A stretch of DNA of 64,000 bases from positions 310,001 to 374,000 of the forward strand of contig NZ_JAFVMH010000001.1 in assembly GCF_017377735.1 (NCBI RefSeq), in the 5' to 3' direction. The notes beneath the pieces were generated by a model. That model had not been told where the DNA came from, searched no databases, and was given only the letters and a program-made list of their open reading frames with translations. Numbering within the stretch: position 1 is the stretch's first letter; every line of letters starts with the position of its first letter. Positions 33,421 through 43,523 of the stretch are shown here, in pieces. The stretch comes from Acetobacter garciniae. GTDB lineage: Bacteria; Pseudomonadota; Alphaproteobacteria; Acetobacterales; Acetobacteraceae. The position numbers and the translations under genes were made by a program.

Positions 33421-35499
33421 CTACGTGCTGACAAGGGTCAGGGCCCAGTGAATGGCCCGCGGCAAAGGCGGCTCCGCATTGGCGGGTGCGCCAGCGGGTG
33501 TGCCGTTGTGCGTTCCGGTGGGTGTCGCGGCGGTCGTGTCCGGCTTGCCGGTCGCACCCGATTCGGCGTGGAGCTGCGCTTTCGCACTGTCATGCTCGCC
33601 CGTCGCCTGTGCGCTCTGCTCACCAGCGGGTGCCGGGGCAGGGGGCTGTTCGCCGGGCGGCGTTGCCAGTAACTGGTCGGGCTGTTCCGGTGCCACGGCA
33701 GGAACGGTATCGCCCTGCACGGCATGGGCAGCGCGCGATAGATCGGCCTGTCCTTCTCTGGTCCCGGCTTTGTCCTCTGCCTTGCCGCCAGCCTGTGCAG
33801 TTGTGGTCTCGCCCGCGGGTTTGTCTTCCCGCCCCGGCGTGGCTCCGTCCTCCCCTGCGGGCCCCTTTCCAGCGGGGGGCTTGCCTGCATCCCCGGCGGG
33901 CTGGTCGGGTGCGCCCGAAGCTTCGGCCTGCGCTGCGGGCCCGGGTTCCGCCGCTGCGGGGGGCGGGGTCAGTGTCAGCACGATCTGGCGTGTGCGCTCC
34001 ACCTTGCCCCGGCCCAGATACACGCTTTCTTCCACGCTGATGATTGCGTCGGACAGGAACTGCCAGCTTTCTTCTTCCGTATGCAGAAGGTAGCCCTCTG
34101 GCGTGGCTTCCACCATGATATCGGGGTGCAGGTGAAAGCGCAGGCAGAACGGTGCGCCCTGCCTGGCGTCGCGCAGTTTCTCCTCGCCCCGCAGGCTTTG
34201 CCCGTCCTTGCTCAGGTAAAGCTGGCGGTAATAAAGACCCTTGCCCTGGCGCTTGTAGCCGTCATGCGTCATTTCCAGCCAGTGCGCGCCATCATGCGTG
34301 ACATGCGAACGGGTGACGCGCGGCGGGTTCGCGACCGTGCCATCCGCCTCGATCCGCATGGGGGATGCACCGATCATGTCCAGCACGGAATGGGCCGGGG
34401 GGTAGCGCAGAACCTCTGTCCAGCCCGGCAACTGGCTGGACCCGCAATTGACGATAATCCTCTGCCGGCCCGATGAAAATTCAAAGGACAGCATGCCCGC
34501 ATGCGCCGCGTGGCTGAAAGCCGCGGGGGCGGGGGCCCCGGCATCGGCCAGCAGCAGGGCGCGCCCGCCGGTCATTCTGACAAAGCCGCTTTCGGGCAGG
34601 CTGGCGGCGACCACCCGCGTGCGGGATGCGCGGCTCAGCACATGGTCTAGCAGGGTCGGGTCGCGTTCGGTGCTGCCGTTGAACAGGGCCAGCCCGCCAT
34701 CGCCATGGCGCAGGGCGCGCAGGGCGGGGGTGGCGCGGTTTGCCGCGTCCAGCAGGGCCGTGGGCACCGGCAGCTTGGCCATTTGCAGGATATAGAGCAT
34801 TTCAGCCAGTTCGCGCACGACCTGGAACTGCTCTTCAGGGCTGCGGCTGAAATGGCTGCCATCGGCATGGATCTGGCTGGCCAGTGTTTCATCGATCAGG
34901 CGCAGGTAGCGGGCCAGGAATTCGGGGTAATCCGGCAGGCACACGCCCACGGCCAGCAGGCCCTTGAGCGCGCTCAACGCCCGCCAGCCCGATACGGCTT
35001 CGGGCATCAGGGCGGCGATGGACCGGGCCTCCATGATGAAGGACGCCATCAGGTTGTGGTGGAACCGGTCATCGGCGGAGGCTGCGAAAAATTCGTAGCA
35101 TCCCAGCCAGGCGGCCAGGCGCGTGCCCGTAATGGCGGGGTCGGCCAGGGCGCGTTCCATGGGGGGCTGGCGCAGCCAGTGCCCGACCAGCGTGCGTGCG
35201 CGCACCCGCGCGGAATCCGCCCCCAGTTCGCGCAGGTCCTGCAACCAGGTAAAGCCCTGCAACCATCGCCGATAGGATACGGGCCAGGACGGGTCATCCC
35301 ACTGTCCGGGCTTGAGCGCACGGGGCACGCCATCGAACTCGGTCCGGTTGCGGACCAGCCGTTCCCCCACGGCGGCATTCCCCGGCCAGAGATCGCGCAG
35401 CACAACGGCCGGGGCGTCGGGAATGCGGGCAAACCCGCCAACGGGGTTGCGCAACGCGTAGCTGAGCCGGGCTCCACGGGTCCAGTGGCGTAAAGACAT
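33421..35499 (-). CDS. Heparinase II/III-like protein with a low-complexity insert
   Basis: Protein of 692 residues. The N-terminal alpha/alpha toroid (about 30-300; NPVGGFARIPDAP, WLQGFTWLQDLRELG, SAWLGCYEFFAA-like stretches, LKGLLAVGVCLPDYPEFLARYLRL) is followed by the heparinase II/III beta domain (about 310-515; ADGSHFSRSPEEQFQVVRELAEM lies before it, then SGFVRMTGGRALLLADAG, GMLSFEFSSGRQRIIVNCGSS, GAPFCLRFHLHPDIMV). Between strand ERTRQIVLTL and the final IHWALTLVS strand lies an insert of about 150 Pro/Ala/Gly/Glu-rich residues. The rsmB-rpe-heparinase order is common in alphaproteobacteria. Substrate unknown; no signal peptide seen. Confidence 0.87.
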   Translation of the reverse strand: MSLRHWTRGARLSYALRNPVGGFARIPDAPAVVLRDLWPGNAAVGERLVRNRTEFDGVPRALKPGQWDDPSWPVSYRRWLQGFTWLQDLRELGADSARVRARTLVGHWLRQPPMERALADPAITGTRLAAWLGCYEFFAASADDRFHHNLMASFIMEARSIAALMPEAVSGWRALSALKGLLAVGVCLPDYPEFLARYLRLIDETLASQIHADGSHFSRSPEEQFQVVRELAEMLYILQMAKLPVPTALLDAANRATPALRALRHGDGGLALFNGSTERDPTLLDHVLSRASRTRVVAASLPESGFVRMTGGRALLLADAGAPAPAAFSHAAHAGMLSFEFSSGRQRIIVNCGSSQLPGWTEVLRYPPAHSVLDMIGASPMRIEADGTVANPPRVTRSHVTHDGAHWLEMTHDGYKRQGKGLYYRQLYLSKDGQSLRGEEKLRDARQGAPFCLRFHLHPDIMVEATPEGYLLHTEEESWQFLSDAIISVEESVYLGRGKVERTRQIVLTLTPPPAAAEPGPAAQAEASGAPDQPAGDAGKPPAGKGPAGEDGATPGREDKPAGETTTAQAGGKAEDKAGTREGQADLSRAAHAVQGDTVPAVAPEQPDQLLATPPGEQPPAPAPAGEQSAQATGEHDSAKAQLHAESGATGKPDTTAATPTGTHNGTPAGAPANAEPPLPRAIHWALTLVST

Positions 35500-35584
35500 C
35501 AGCGGGTCAGAACTCCATGGTTCGGGTGGCGGGACAGCCTTGCTAGGTTACAGCCTGTCCCTCATGTTTGGCCAGAGCGTGGCA

Positions 35585-36289
35585 TCAGCGTGGCAGGGGT
35601 AAATATTCCGCCTGCGCGTTGCCTGCGCCGTCGGGGCGCAGGGCCGCCATGGCGGCAGCGTAATCCGGCTTGCCGTAAACCGCGCTGCCCGCGATCAGCA
35701 CGTCCGCGCCCGCTTGGGTGGCCAGGGGGGCGGTGGCGGCGTCGATCCCGCCATCGACCGCAAGGCGGATATCGCGCCCGCTGCGCGCGATCATTTCGCG
35801 CAGGCGGGTGATCTTGGGCAACTGGCTGTGCAGGAATTTCTGCCCGCCAAAACCCGGGTTCACGGTCATGACCAGAATGATGTCCACCAGGTCCATGACC
35901 TCGGCAATGGCCTCTGGCGGGGTGGCGGGGCACAGTACGATGCCGGGCCTGGCCCCCAAAGCGCGGATAAGCTGGAGCGAACGGTGGGTATGGGGCCCCG
36001 CTTCGATATGAATGAGAATCTGGTCGGCACCCGCCTTGGCGAAGGCTTCCAGATACGGGTCGACCGGGGCGATCATCAGGTGCACGTCGAACGGCAGGGT
36101 CGTGCGCGGGCGCAGGGCTTTGACCACGGCCGGGCCGAAGGAGATATTGGGCACGAAATGCCCGTCCATGATGTCGAGATGGATCCAGTCCGCCCCGGCC
36201 ATGGCCACGGCCTCGATCTCTTCGCCCAGCCGGGTGAAATCAGCCGCGAGAAGGCTGGGGGCGATCAGGGGGCAGGAAACAGGGCGCAT
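35585..36289 (-). CDS. rpe: Ribulose-phosphate 3-epimerase
   Basis: Pentose-phosphate pathway TIM barrel interconverting ribulose-5-P and xylulose-5-P; 234 residues. Signature ADWIHLDIMDGHFVPNISFGP contains the metal His and Asp; other motifs are PFDVHLMIAPVDPYL, ILIHIEAGPHTHRS, DIILVMTVNPGFGGQKF, IRLAVDGGID and ADVLIAGSAVYG. The pathway is central to sugar use in acetic acid bacteria. It lies between rsmB (upstream, 190 bp) and the heparinase-like gene, the usual alphaproteobacterial order. Confidence 0.95.
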   Translation of the reverse strand: MRPVSCPLIAPSLLAADFTRLGEEIEAVAMAGADWIHLDIMDGHFVPNISFGPAVVKALRPRTTLPFDVHLMIAPVDPYLEAFAKAGADQILIHIEAGPHTHRSLQLIRALGARPGIVLCPATPPEAIAEVMDLVDIILVMTVNPGFGGQKFLHSQLPKITRLREMIARSGRDIRLAVDGGIDAATAPLATQAGADVLIAGSAVYGKPDYAAAMAALRPDGAGNAQAEYLPLPR

Positions 36290-36479
36290 GGTCTGTGTAT
36301 CCGAAAGGCGAAAAGGAAAAGTCGGTGGGCGGGATGGGCCTGGGGGTGCCCAAGGTGTGCCCGGGGAGTGACTGTCCGGGCTGGCGTGTTTTTTTTCAAA
36401 CGGTTTTTCGTGCTCCCCGGCGGCCCCTGTATGGGGCCGGGGTGAACATCATGTGACTATCCGCTTTATGGTGCCCCCG

Positions 36480-37910
36480 TCAGGCCGGGCGGGTGAAGCG
36501 GGCTGCGAAAAATCCGTCCATCCCCCCCTGTTCCGCCCACAGGCCGGGATGCGTGCGTAACCAGCCTTCCGGCGTTATGGCCTGTGGCAGGCAGGGCAGT
36601 TCCTCGGGCGTGAAGGGGCTGGGCACCAGGCCCATGGCCTGGGCGGCGCGGGCACGGGCCGGGCCTTCTTCCTCCTGCAGCGAACACACGGCATAGACCA
36701 GCCTGCCGCCGGGCTTGAGCATGTCACGTGCCGCGGCCAGCATCTTGTCCTGCATGTCGGTCAGGGCGGCAAGGTCACGCGGGCGCTTGACCCACAGCAC
36801 ATCGGGGTGGCGGCGCGCGGTGCCGGTGGCCGAACACGGGGCGTCGAGCAGAATGGCGTCCTGCGGGGCGTCGGGCGTGTAGGTGGTGGCATCGGCCTGC
36901 ACGGTTTTGACGTCCAGCCGCAGGCGGGCCAGGTTTTCGATCAGCCGTTCCATGCGGGCCGGGTTGTTCTCGACGGCCGTGACATGGGCCCCGGTCACGG
37001 CCAGTTGCGCGGTCTTGCCACCGGGGGCGGCGCACAGATCCAGCACCTGCTCGCCGTTTTGCACGTTCAGCAGGCGGGCGGGCAGGGTGGCTGCGGCGTC
37101 CTGCACCCAGAAAGCCCCTTCCTCATACCCGGCCAGTTCAGTAACGCGCGTCCCGCTTTCGAACCGCCATGACCCGTTGGGCAGCAGCACGCCCCCTTCG
37201 GGCGGCACAGCGCCCGGGCGCAGCGTGATGTCGAGCGGGGCTTCATGGCTCAGTGTCCGGGCAATGGCGCGCGGAACGCCCGCCCCCAGCACGGACCATG
37301 AACTCCACAGCCAGGGGGGAATATCCAGCCGGGGCTGGTCCAGCCCGTCCAGCACCGCATCGCCCTGGGCTGCAACGCGGCGCAGCACAGCATTGGCAAG
37401 ACCTGCGAACGGGGCCAGCTTGCGCCTGCGCAGGAGTGAGACCGTCGTGCCCACGGCGGCATGGGGCGGGGTTTGCAGGAACAGAAGCTGCGCGCAGCCC
37501 ATCATCAGGGCGACACGCACCGGCTCGGGCGGTTCCTTGCGCAGGAAAGGTTCAAGGGCGGTGCGCAGCGTGCCCAGATGGCGCAGCGTTGCAGCCGCGA
37601 TCCGGTGGGCGGCCGCCCGGTCGCGCGGTTCGGCATGGTGGGCGGTGGCCGAGCGGGTCAGGCTGTTTTCCAGCATGCGGCGGTGTTCGACCACCCCGCA
37701 TAAAATATCGAAGGCGACATCGCGCGTGGGGTCGGGCGGGGTCGGCGGGTGCCCTTTCTGGCGGGGTTTACCGCCAGGTGCCCCCCCGCGTTCGGGCCCG
37801 CCCGAAGGCTGGCCCGGTGCCGGGTTGCCGGGGGCCGCGCCGCGCGGTGCATGGCTGCGGGAAGATTGGCCGCGCGTCTTGGGGCGGCTCGGGCGATCGG
37901 ATGATGTCAT
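36480..37910 (-). CDS. rsmB: 16S rRNA cytosine-C5 methyltransferase, RsmB family
   Basis: SAM-dependent rRNA m5C methyltransferase of about 476 residues from the chosen ATG (MTSSDRPSRP), 8 bp after purN; an earlier start would overlap purN. A basic Pro/Arg-rich tail (1-60) leads to a NusB-like domain (about 65-190, AFDILCGVVEHRRMLENSLTRS). The catalytic half has LDLCAAPGGKTAQLAVTG (SAM site), the ENNPARMERL strand, ILLDAPCSATGTARRHPDVLW (PC nucleophile motif), and VYAVCSLQEEEGPA (second Cys). Domain order matches RsmB, which modifies C967 in E. coli. Confidence 0.93.
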   Translation of the reverse strand: MTSSDRPSRPKTRGQSSRSHAPRGAAPGNPAPGQPSGGPERGGAPGGKPRQKGHPPTPPDPTRDVAFDILCGVVEHRRMLENSLTRSATAHHAEPRDRAAAHRIAAATLRHLGTLRTALEPFLRKEPPEPVRVALMMGCAQLLFLQTPPHAAVGTTVSLLRRRKLAPFAGLANAVLRRVAAQGDAVLDGLDQPRLDIPPWLWSSWSVLGAGVPRAIARTLSHEAPLDITLRPGAVPPEGGVLLPNGSWRFESGTRVTELAGYEEGAFWVQDAAATLPARLLNVQNGEQVLDLCAAPGGKTAQLAVTGAHVTAVENNPARMERLIENLARLRLDVKTVQADATTYTPDAPQDAILLDAPCSATGTARRHPDVLWVKRPRDLAALTDMQDKMLAAARDMLKPGGRLVYAVCSLQEEEGPARARAAQAMGLVPSPFTPEELPCLPQAITPEGWLRTHPGLWAEQGGMDGFFAARFTRPA

Positions 37911-37918
37911 GACAGGGC

Positions 37919-38554
37919 TCAGGCCACCAGCAGGGCGTCGGCACTGCTGGCGCAAGGGGGATGGTTGGTCAGGAAATGCAGCAATGCCTGCGGGTAAAGC
38001 TGGTGTTCCTGCCGCAGCACGCGGGCAGCCAGGGTTTCGGCCGTGTCACCGGCCAGGACGGGTACGGCTGCCTGGCCCAGGATGGGGCCTTCGTCCATGC
38101 CCTCGGTCACCAGGTGGACCGTGCAGCCATGCACGCGCACGCCCGCTTCCAACGCGCGTTCATGCGTATGCAGCCCGGGGAAGGAGGGTAGCAGGCTGGG
38201 ATGGATGTTGAGCATGCGCCCCGCCCAGGCCTGTGTCAGGAACGGGGTCAGCAGGCGCATGTAACCCGCAAGGCAGACAGCCTGCGCGCCTGCCTCTTCC
38301 AGGGCGGCATGCATGGCGCGTTCATGGGCCGCGCGATCCTTGCCGTAGGGGCGGTGGTCTATGGCCAGGGTAGGCAGGCCTGCCGCGCGGGCCACATCAA
38401 GGCCGGGGGCCTGGGGGCGGTTGCTCAGAACCAGGCAGATCCTGGCGGGAAAGGCGGGGTCTTGGGCTGCGCGTATCAGGGCGGTGGCGTTGCTGCCCCG
38501 CCCGCTGAGCAGAATGGCGACAGGCGTGCGGTCCGTGCTGCGCTGGAAGGTCAT
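37919..38554 (-). CDS. purN: Phosphoribosylglycinamide formyltransferase
   Basis: Third step of purine synthesis: transfers formyl from 10-formyl-THF to GAR; 211 residues. Motifs: [47 protein letters not shown], the catalytic [28 protein letters not shown] in two overlapping blocks (Asn, His) and [16 protein letters not shown] (Asp). It overlaps purM by 4 bp, the usual purM-purN coupling. Confidence 0.95.
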   Translation of the reverse strand: MTFQRSTDRTPVAILLSGRGSNATALIRAAQDPAFPARICLVLSNRPQAPGLDVARAAGLPTLAIDHRPYGKDRAAHERAMHAALEEAGAQAVCLAGYMRLLTPFLTQAWAGRMLNIHPSLLPSFPGLHTHERALEAGVRVHGCTVHLVTEGMDEGPILGQAAVPVLAGDTAETLAARVLRQEHQLYPQALLHFLTNHPPCASSADALLVA

Positions 38555-39633
38555 GCGGCGCGGAAATCCGGTGTCGCCAGCATTTGCAGCCCGGGCTTGC
38601 TGAGCGCGGTCGCGGCATTGGCGACACGGCCGATGACGGTTGGCGTCTCGCCCATTTCGCGCAGCAGGTCCAGCGCCTGATCGGGCTCGGGGGTCACCAG
38701 CACCATGCCGATCCCGCAGTTGAACACGCGCAGCATTTCCTCGTCATCCACATTGCCCGTGCGGGCCAGCCATTTGAAAACCGGGGCCACGGGCCAGGGC
38801 TGGTCGATCACGGCATCCAGCCCTTCGGGCAGCACGCGCGGCAGGTTGCCCGGCAGCCCCCCGCCCGTGATGTGGGCCGCGCCATGGAGCAGCCCGGCCC
38901 GATGCAGCGCCAGCACAGACTGTACGTAAAGGCGCGTGGGGGTCAGGAAGGCCTCGCCCAGCGTCTGGCCGGGGGCGAAGGCGGCGGGGTCCGTCCAGGC
39001 CAGGTGGGCATCGGCCACGATACGCCGTACCAGCGAAAACCCGTTGGAATGCACACCGGATGAGGGCAGGGAGATCAGCGTATCCCCCGCCACGATCCCG
39101 GCGGGCAGCAGGGCATGGCGTTCGGCGGCCCCCACGGAAAAGCCGGCGAGATCGTAATGCCCGTCGGCATACATGCCCGGCATTTCCGCCGTTTCGCCAC
39201 CGACCAGCGCGCAGCCCGACTGTTCGCACCCCTGGGCGATCCCGCGCACGACCTTGGCCGCACTGGCGACGGACAGGCGGCCCGTTGCGAAATAGTCCAG
39301 GAAGAACAGCGGTTCTGCCCCCTGCACGATCAGGTCGTTCACGCACATGGCCACAAGGTCCACGCCCACGGTCTCATGCAGGTCGGTTTCGATGGCCAGG
39401 GTCAGCTTGGTGCCCACCCCATCGGTGCAGGAAACCAGGACCGGGTCCTTGAAGCCTGCGGCCTTCAGGTCGAACAGCGCGCCAAATCCACCCAGCCCCC
39501 CCATGGTGCCGGGCCGGTCCGTGGCCTTGGCGGCCGGGCGGATCGCGTCAACCAGGGCTTCGCCCGCTTCGATATCCACGCCGGAGTCACGATAGGTGAG
39601 ACCGGATGAGGGAGGGCGAGGGGAAGACGTCAT
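38551..39633 (-). CDS. purM: Phosphoribosylformylglycinamidine cyclo-ligase (AIR synthase)
   Basis: Fifth step of purine synthesis, ATP-dependent ring closure of FGAM to AIR; about 360 residues from [10 protein letters not shown] (an upstream in-frame ATG would add 20 unlike residues). Motifs: [136 protein letters not shown] and [10 protein letters not shown]. It is divergent from hdaA, which is common in alphaproteobacteria. Confidence 0.96.
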   Translation of the reverse strand: MTSSPRPPSSGLTYRDSGVDIEAGEALVDAIRPAAKATDRPGTMGGLGGFGALFDLKAAGFKDPVLVSCTDGVGTKLTLAIETDLHETVGVDLVAMCVNDLIVQGAEPLFFLDYFATGRLSVASAAKVVRGIAQGCEQSGCALVGGETAEMPGMYADGHYDLAGFSVGAAERHALLPAGIVAGDTLISLPSSGVHSNGFSLVRRIVADAHLAWTDPAAFAPGQTLGEAFLTPTRLYVQSVLALHRAGLLHGAAHITGGGLPGNLPRVLPEGLDAVIDQPWPVAPVFKWLARTGNVDDEEMLRVFNCGIGMVLVTPEPDQALDLLREMGETPTVIGRVANAATALSKPGLQMLATPDFRAA

Positions 39634-39739
39634 GCGTGCGCTCTTGGTCAGAATGAGAATAAGGTCGATGCCGGGAACGTGGTGAGATAGCATTCCCGCG
39701 AACAGTCTTTAAGGCAGGAGACGCGGCGCGCAAAGCGGC

Positions 39740-40540
39740 ATGACACGGATTGATGAAACAAACAGCCCCCATAATGCCCCTGCCATGCCTTCAAGTGGCG
39801 GCCTGCGGGGGCAGGAGGTAAGCCGCGCCGACCCCGCAGGGGCGGAACAGATCGGGCTGCCCTTTGCCTACCGCCCCCGATTCGGACGGTCGGACTTCGT
39901 GGCTGCCCCCTCCAACGCGGCGGCGCGCGCATGGGTGCTGGACGCCGAAGCAGCCAGCCGCTGGCCCGAAGGGCGCATGGCCCTGTGGGGGGAAAGTGGC
40001 ACAGGCAAGACGCACCTGCTCTCGGTCTGGGCGGGGCGGTACGGCGCACCCATCATGCAGGGCAGCCGCCTGAACGAGCGCGATGTGGCCACCCTGCTGA
40101 CAGAGGGCGGGTTCGCGGCCATGGCGCTGGACAATGCCGAAAGCGTGCCCCGTGCCCAGGACCTGTTGCACCTGATCAACCTTGCGCGCGAGCGGCGCAT
40201 GGCGTTGCTGATGGCCGCCCGCCTGCCGCCTTCGCGCTGGAATTTTGCCCTGCCGGACCTGCTCAGCCGCCTGCGGGCAACGGCGGCAGTACCTGTAGGC
40301 CAGGCTTCTGGCGACCTGCTGCGCCGCCTGCTGCTGCGCCTGCTGGCCGAACGCCAGTTGGTGGTGGCGCCCCAGGTGACGGAATGGCTGCTGCGCCGCC
40401 TGCCGCGCAGTGCGGGTGCGGTGCGCGACTGCGTGGCCATGCTGGATGCGGCGGCCCTGGCCACGGGCGGAGGGGTCACGCGCGGCCTTGCCGCCAGCGT
40501 TCTGGAAAACCTGCAAAAGCGCGAGGACGAGAGCGCCTGA
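39740..40540 (+). CDS. hdaA: DnaA-related regulator HdaA (Hda family)
   Basis: DnaA-family AAA+ protein (266 residues) expected to promote hydrolysis of DnaA-ATP after initiation, with the DNA-bound sliding clamp. After a flexible N-terminal part comes the Hda start EQIGLPFAYRPRFGRSDFVAAPSN; the QIGLPF segment is the clamp-binding-like motif, although it is normally at the very N terminus and here lies near residue 37. Walker A is WGESGTGKTHLLSVW; the Walker B region reads AMALDNAESV; sensor-like MALLMAARLPPSRW and RLLLRLLAERQLVVAPQVTEWLLRRLPRSAGAV follow. The 40-residue N-terminal extension before the clamp motif is unusual. Confidence 0.85.
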   Translation: MTRIDETNSPHNAPAMPSSGGLRGQEVSRADPAGAEQIGLPFAYRPRFGRSDFVAAPSNAAARAWVLDAEAASRWPEGRMALWGESGTGKTHLLSVWAGRYGAPIMQGSRLNERDVATLLTEGGFAAMALDNAESVPRAQDLLHLINLARERRMALLMAARLPPSRWNFALPDLLSRLRATAAVPVGQASGDLLRRLLLRLLAERQLVVAPQVTEWLLRRLPRSAGAVRDCVAMLDAAALATGGGVTRGLAASVLENLQKREDESA

Positions 40541-40632
40541 AAGAGGAGAGCGCCTGAAAACTGCCCGAGAGAACGCCCGAGAGGGAACACCCGGGAAAAC
40601 GCCCGAAAGAACGCCCTGAAAAATGCCTGAAA
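40531..40632. repeat. Degenerate short repeats after hdaA
   Basis: An imperfect series of 12- to 17-bp units of the form GA(G/A)A(A)CGCCCGA / GCGCCTGAAA runs across the hdaA stop codon into the intergenic space, about seven loose copies. Not a clean tandem array. Confidence 0.45.
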
Positions 40633-40793
40633 TATGATGGTTTTAAGACTCAGCCCCCTGAAGGCGCGGGTGCGCTTTACGTGAACGGCATGATTTGCAT
40701 TATGCTTTTTTCACGGGCGGCGGTGTGCCGGGGGCTGTTTTTTACAGCTTTTGCGGCGCACCATGCTGCAAGGCATACGGGGGGCAAGGCAAC

Positions 40794-43433
40794 ATGACGG
40801 CGCAGGATAACAAGACGGAAAACGAAACCGGAGCACGCCTGCCCGCCAGGAAAGCCAGAAGCAAAGCGGCAGCCGCCAAAGGGACGACTGTTAAAGCAAG
40901 TGCGACCAAGGGGGGTACGACCAGGGGGAAACCCGCCAAGGCGGCAAAGGGCGTCGCCAAAGGGGAAGTGCCCGAAGCACGGGCACCGGAAAAGGCAACC
41001 GCCGACAAGACGGTGATCGACAAGGGCGTGCCTGAAAAAGCAGCGACCGAAAAAGTAATGAACGACAAGCCGACGCCCGAAAAGGCAGCCCCCGAAAAAA
41101 CGACGGCCGAAAAAGCGGGTGCGGGCAAGGTGGCCACGTCAAAAGCCGAGGCAGAGAAGGCGGTGGCGGACAAGGCAGCAGGCCGGGCCCTGGCGGGCGG
41201 GCGCAGCCGCAGGACAGCCGAGCGCCAGATTACCCTGACATCGCCCGAGCGCTTCATCAACCGCGAACTGTCCTGGCTGGATTTCAACCAGCGCGTGGTG
41301 GAGGAAGCCGATAACGCCCGCAATCCCCTGCTTGAACGGCTGCGGTTCCTGTCCATCAGTGCCAGCAACCTGGACGAATTCTATTCCGTGCGCGTGGCGG
41401 GTCTGGTCGGGCAGTTGCGCGAAGGGCTGACCAAGCTCTCCCCCGATGGTCGCACCCCCGCCCAGCAGCTTGAAGCCGTGCGCGAACGCTGCGCGCGCCT
41501 GCTGCGGGCCCAGCAGCGGATCTGGACCGAACTGCGCCCCAGCCTGGCGCAGTCGGGCGTGGAACTGTGCGAAACCGCGGATCTGAACGACGCCGATCTC
41601 GACTGGCTGCAAAAATGCTTCATGGACCGTATTTTCCCCGTCCTGACGCCCCTGGCGGTGGACCCGGCCCATCCCCTGCCGTTCATTCCCAATATGGGGC
41701 TGGCTCTGGGCCTGCGCCTGCTCTACGCCGATACGGGCCTGTTCGCGATGAACGCGCTGATCCTCCTGCCCGCGCAGATCGAACGCTTCATCCGCCTGCC
41801 GGCCCCCATGCCGCCTGCCGGCCAGTCGCTGGCCGTGCAGGTGGCGGACCCCACGGCCCAGGTCATACCCCCGCCACCCGTGCGCTTCATCCGGCTGGAG
41901 GATCTGATAACCCTGTTCATGGACCGGCTGTTCTCGGGCCTGACGGTGGGGGAAAGTGGTGTCCTGCGCGTGATCCGCGATACGGATGTGGAATTCGAGG
42001 ACGAGGCGGAAGACCTCGTGCGTTCGTATGAAACAGCGCTCAAGCGCCGCCGCCGCGGTGTGGTGATCCATCTGGACATGGAAAAGCGCGTGCCCGCCGA
42101 ACTGGCCGAAGCCATAGCCTCGGACCTTGATCTCCCGCCCGAGGAAATAGCCGTGCATTCGGGCATGATCGGTGTGGCCGACCTGCGGCAGATGATCGTC
42201 GATGACCGGCCCGAACTGCTGTTTCCCGCCTATACGCCGCGCTTTCCCGAACGGATACTGGATTTCAACGGCGACTGCTTTGCCGCCATCCGCGCCAAGG
42301 ACCTGCTGGTCCACCATCCGTTCGAAAGTTTTGACGTGGTGGTGCAGTTCCTGCGCCAGGCGGCACTCGACCCCAACGTGATCGCCATCAAGCAGACGCT
42401 GTATCGCACGTCGCGCGACTCTCCCATCGTCAAGGCGCTGATCGAGGCGGCGGAAGCGGGCAAGTCCGTGACCGCCATGGTGGAACTGCGCGCGCGCTTT
42501 GACGAGGAAGCCAATATCCGCCTGTCCCGCGCGCTGGAGGCGGCGGGCGTGCAGGTCGTGTTCGGCTTTGCCGACCTGAAGACCCACGCCAAGCTCAGCC
42601 TTGTGGTGCGGCGCGAAGGGGCGGTGGTGCGGTCCTACGCCCATTTCGGCACTGGCAACTATCACCCCATTACCGCGCGCATTTACACCGATCTGTCCTT
42701 TTTCACCTGCAATCCCTCCCTTGCCCGCGATTCCGCGCGGCTGTTCAATTATGTGACGGGCTACGCCATGCCCGCGCAGATGGAGGAAATCGCCTTCTCG
42801 CCCATGACCATCCGCAAGACGCTGCTGCGCCTGATCGAGGATGAGATAGACCAGGTCAAGGCAGGCAGGTCCGGGCTGATCTGGCTGAAAATGAACGCCC
42901 TGGTCGATCCCGAACTGATCGATGCGCTGTATCGCGCTTCCTGTGCGGGGGTGAAGATCGTGGGCGTCATACGCGGGATATGCTGCCTGCGGCCCGGTGT
43001 TGCGGGGCTTTCCGAGAATATCCGCATCAAGTCCGTGGTCGGGCGTTTTCTGGAACATTCGCGCATTTTCGTGTTCGGCAACGGCCACCGCCTGCCCTCG
43101 CGCCATGCCAAGGTCTATATTTCCTCCGCCGACTGGATGACCCGCAACATGGACTGGCGGGTCGAAAGCATGGTGCCCATCACCAACCCCACCGTGCATG
43201 CCCAGGTGCTGGACCAGATCATGGTCTCGAACATGCGCGACAACCTCCAGTCCTGGATTCTCGAACAGAACGGCGTGTGGCGCAGGCTTACGGCGGGCAA
43301 CAAGCCGTTTTCCGCGCATGAATGGTTCATGACCCATCCCTCCCTCTCCGGGCGGGGGTCCGCTGCGCATGAAACACCCATCCGTGCCCCGGCATCCCTG
43401 TCATCGGCCCAGGATCTGATGATTGATGTCTGA
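40794..43433 (+). CDS. ppk1: Polyphosphate kinase 1 with a long Lys/Ala-rich N-terminal extension
   Basis: Reversible synthesis of polyphosphate from ATP; 879 residues against about 690-720 usually. Residues 1-147 are a basic low-complexity tail with repeated (P/A)EKA...(E/D)K units. Normal Ppk1 begins at [23 protein letters not shown]. The catalytic region has [46 protein letters not shown] (autophosphorylated His) and [15 protein letters not shown] (second essential His), [16 protein letters not shown]. It lies between hdaA and ppx; the ppk-ppx pair is typical. I chose the ATG because the upstream frame lacks protein-like content. Confidence 0.94.
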   Translation: MTAQDNKTENETGARLPARKARSKAAAAKGTTVKASATKGGTTRGKPAKAAKGVAKGEVPEARAPEKATADKTVIDKGVPEKAATEKVMNDKPTPEKAAPEKTTAEKAGAGKVATSKAEAEKAVADKAAGRALAGGRSRRTAERQITLTSPERFINRELSWLDFNQRVVEEADNARNPLLERLRFLSISASNLDEFYSVRVAGLVGQLREGLTKLSPDGRTPAQQLEAVRERCARLLRAQQRIWTELRPSLAQSGVELCETADLNDADLDWLQKCFMDRIFPVLTPLAVDPAHPLPFIPNMGLALGLRLLYADTGLFAMNALILLPAQIERFIRLPAPMPPAGQSLAVQVADPTAQVIPPPPVRFIRLEDLITLFMDRLFSGLTVGESGVLRVIRDTDVEFEDEAEDLVRSYETALKRRRRGVVIHLDMEKRVPAELAEAIASDLDLPPEEIAVHSGMIGVADLRQMIVDDRPELLFPAYTPRFPERILDFNGDCFAAIRAKDLLVHHPFESFDVVVQFLRQAALDPNVIAIKQTLYRTSRDSPIVKALIEAAEAGKSVTAMVELRARFDEEANIRLSRALEAAGVQVVFGFADLKTHAKLSLVVRREGAVVRSYAHFGTGNYHPITARIYTDLSFFTCNPSLARDSARLFNYVTGYAMPAQMEEIAFSPMTIRKTLLRLIEDEIDQVKAGRSGLIWLKMNALVDPELIDALYRASCAGVKIVGVIRGICCLRPGVAGLSENIRIKSVVGRFLEHSRIFVFGNGHRLPSRHAKVYISSADWMTRNMDWRVESMVPITNPTVHAQVLDQIMVSNMRDNLQSWILEQNGVWRRLTAGNKPFSAHEWFMTHPSLSGRGSAAHETPIRAPASLSSAQDLMIDV

Positions 43434-43523
43434 TCCGCGCCGGGGGCCCGTTTCCGTCAGCCGGTGCGGGATTTGCCGGTTGGCGGTGCGCGCGCACCTT
43501 GCCGGGCAGAGGGGTTTTCTGCC

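Noticed and set aside
36375..36425. T-rich stretch after rpe as a fifth copy of the hairpin repeat
   Set aside because: Only a short TTTTTTTTCAAA match; arms and second hairpin are absent, and it is not in a convergent gap.
37911..37955. Upstream start for rsmB
   Set aside because: It would overlap purN and adds residues unlike the family; the ATG at 37910 follows purN by 8 bp.
41139..43370. 743-codon minus-strand open frame
   Set aside because: Antisense shadow of ppk1 with His/Gln/Gly-rich composition; typical artefact of high third-position GC.
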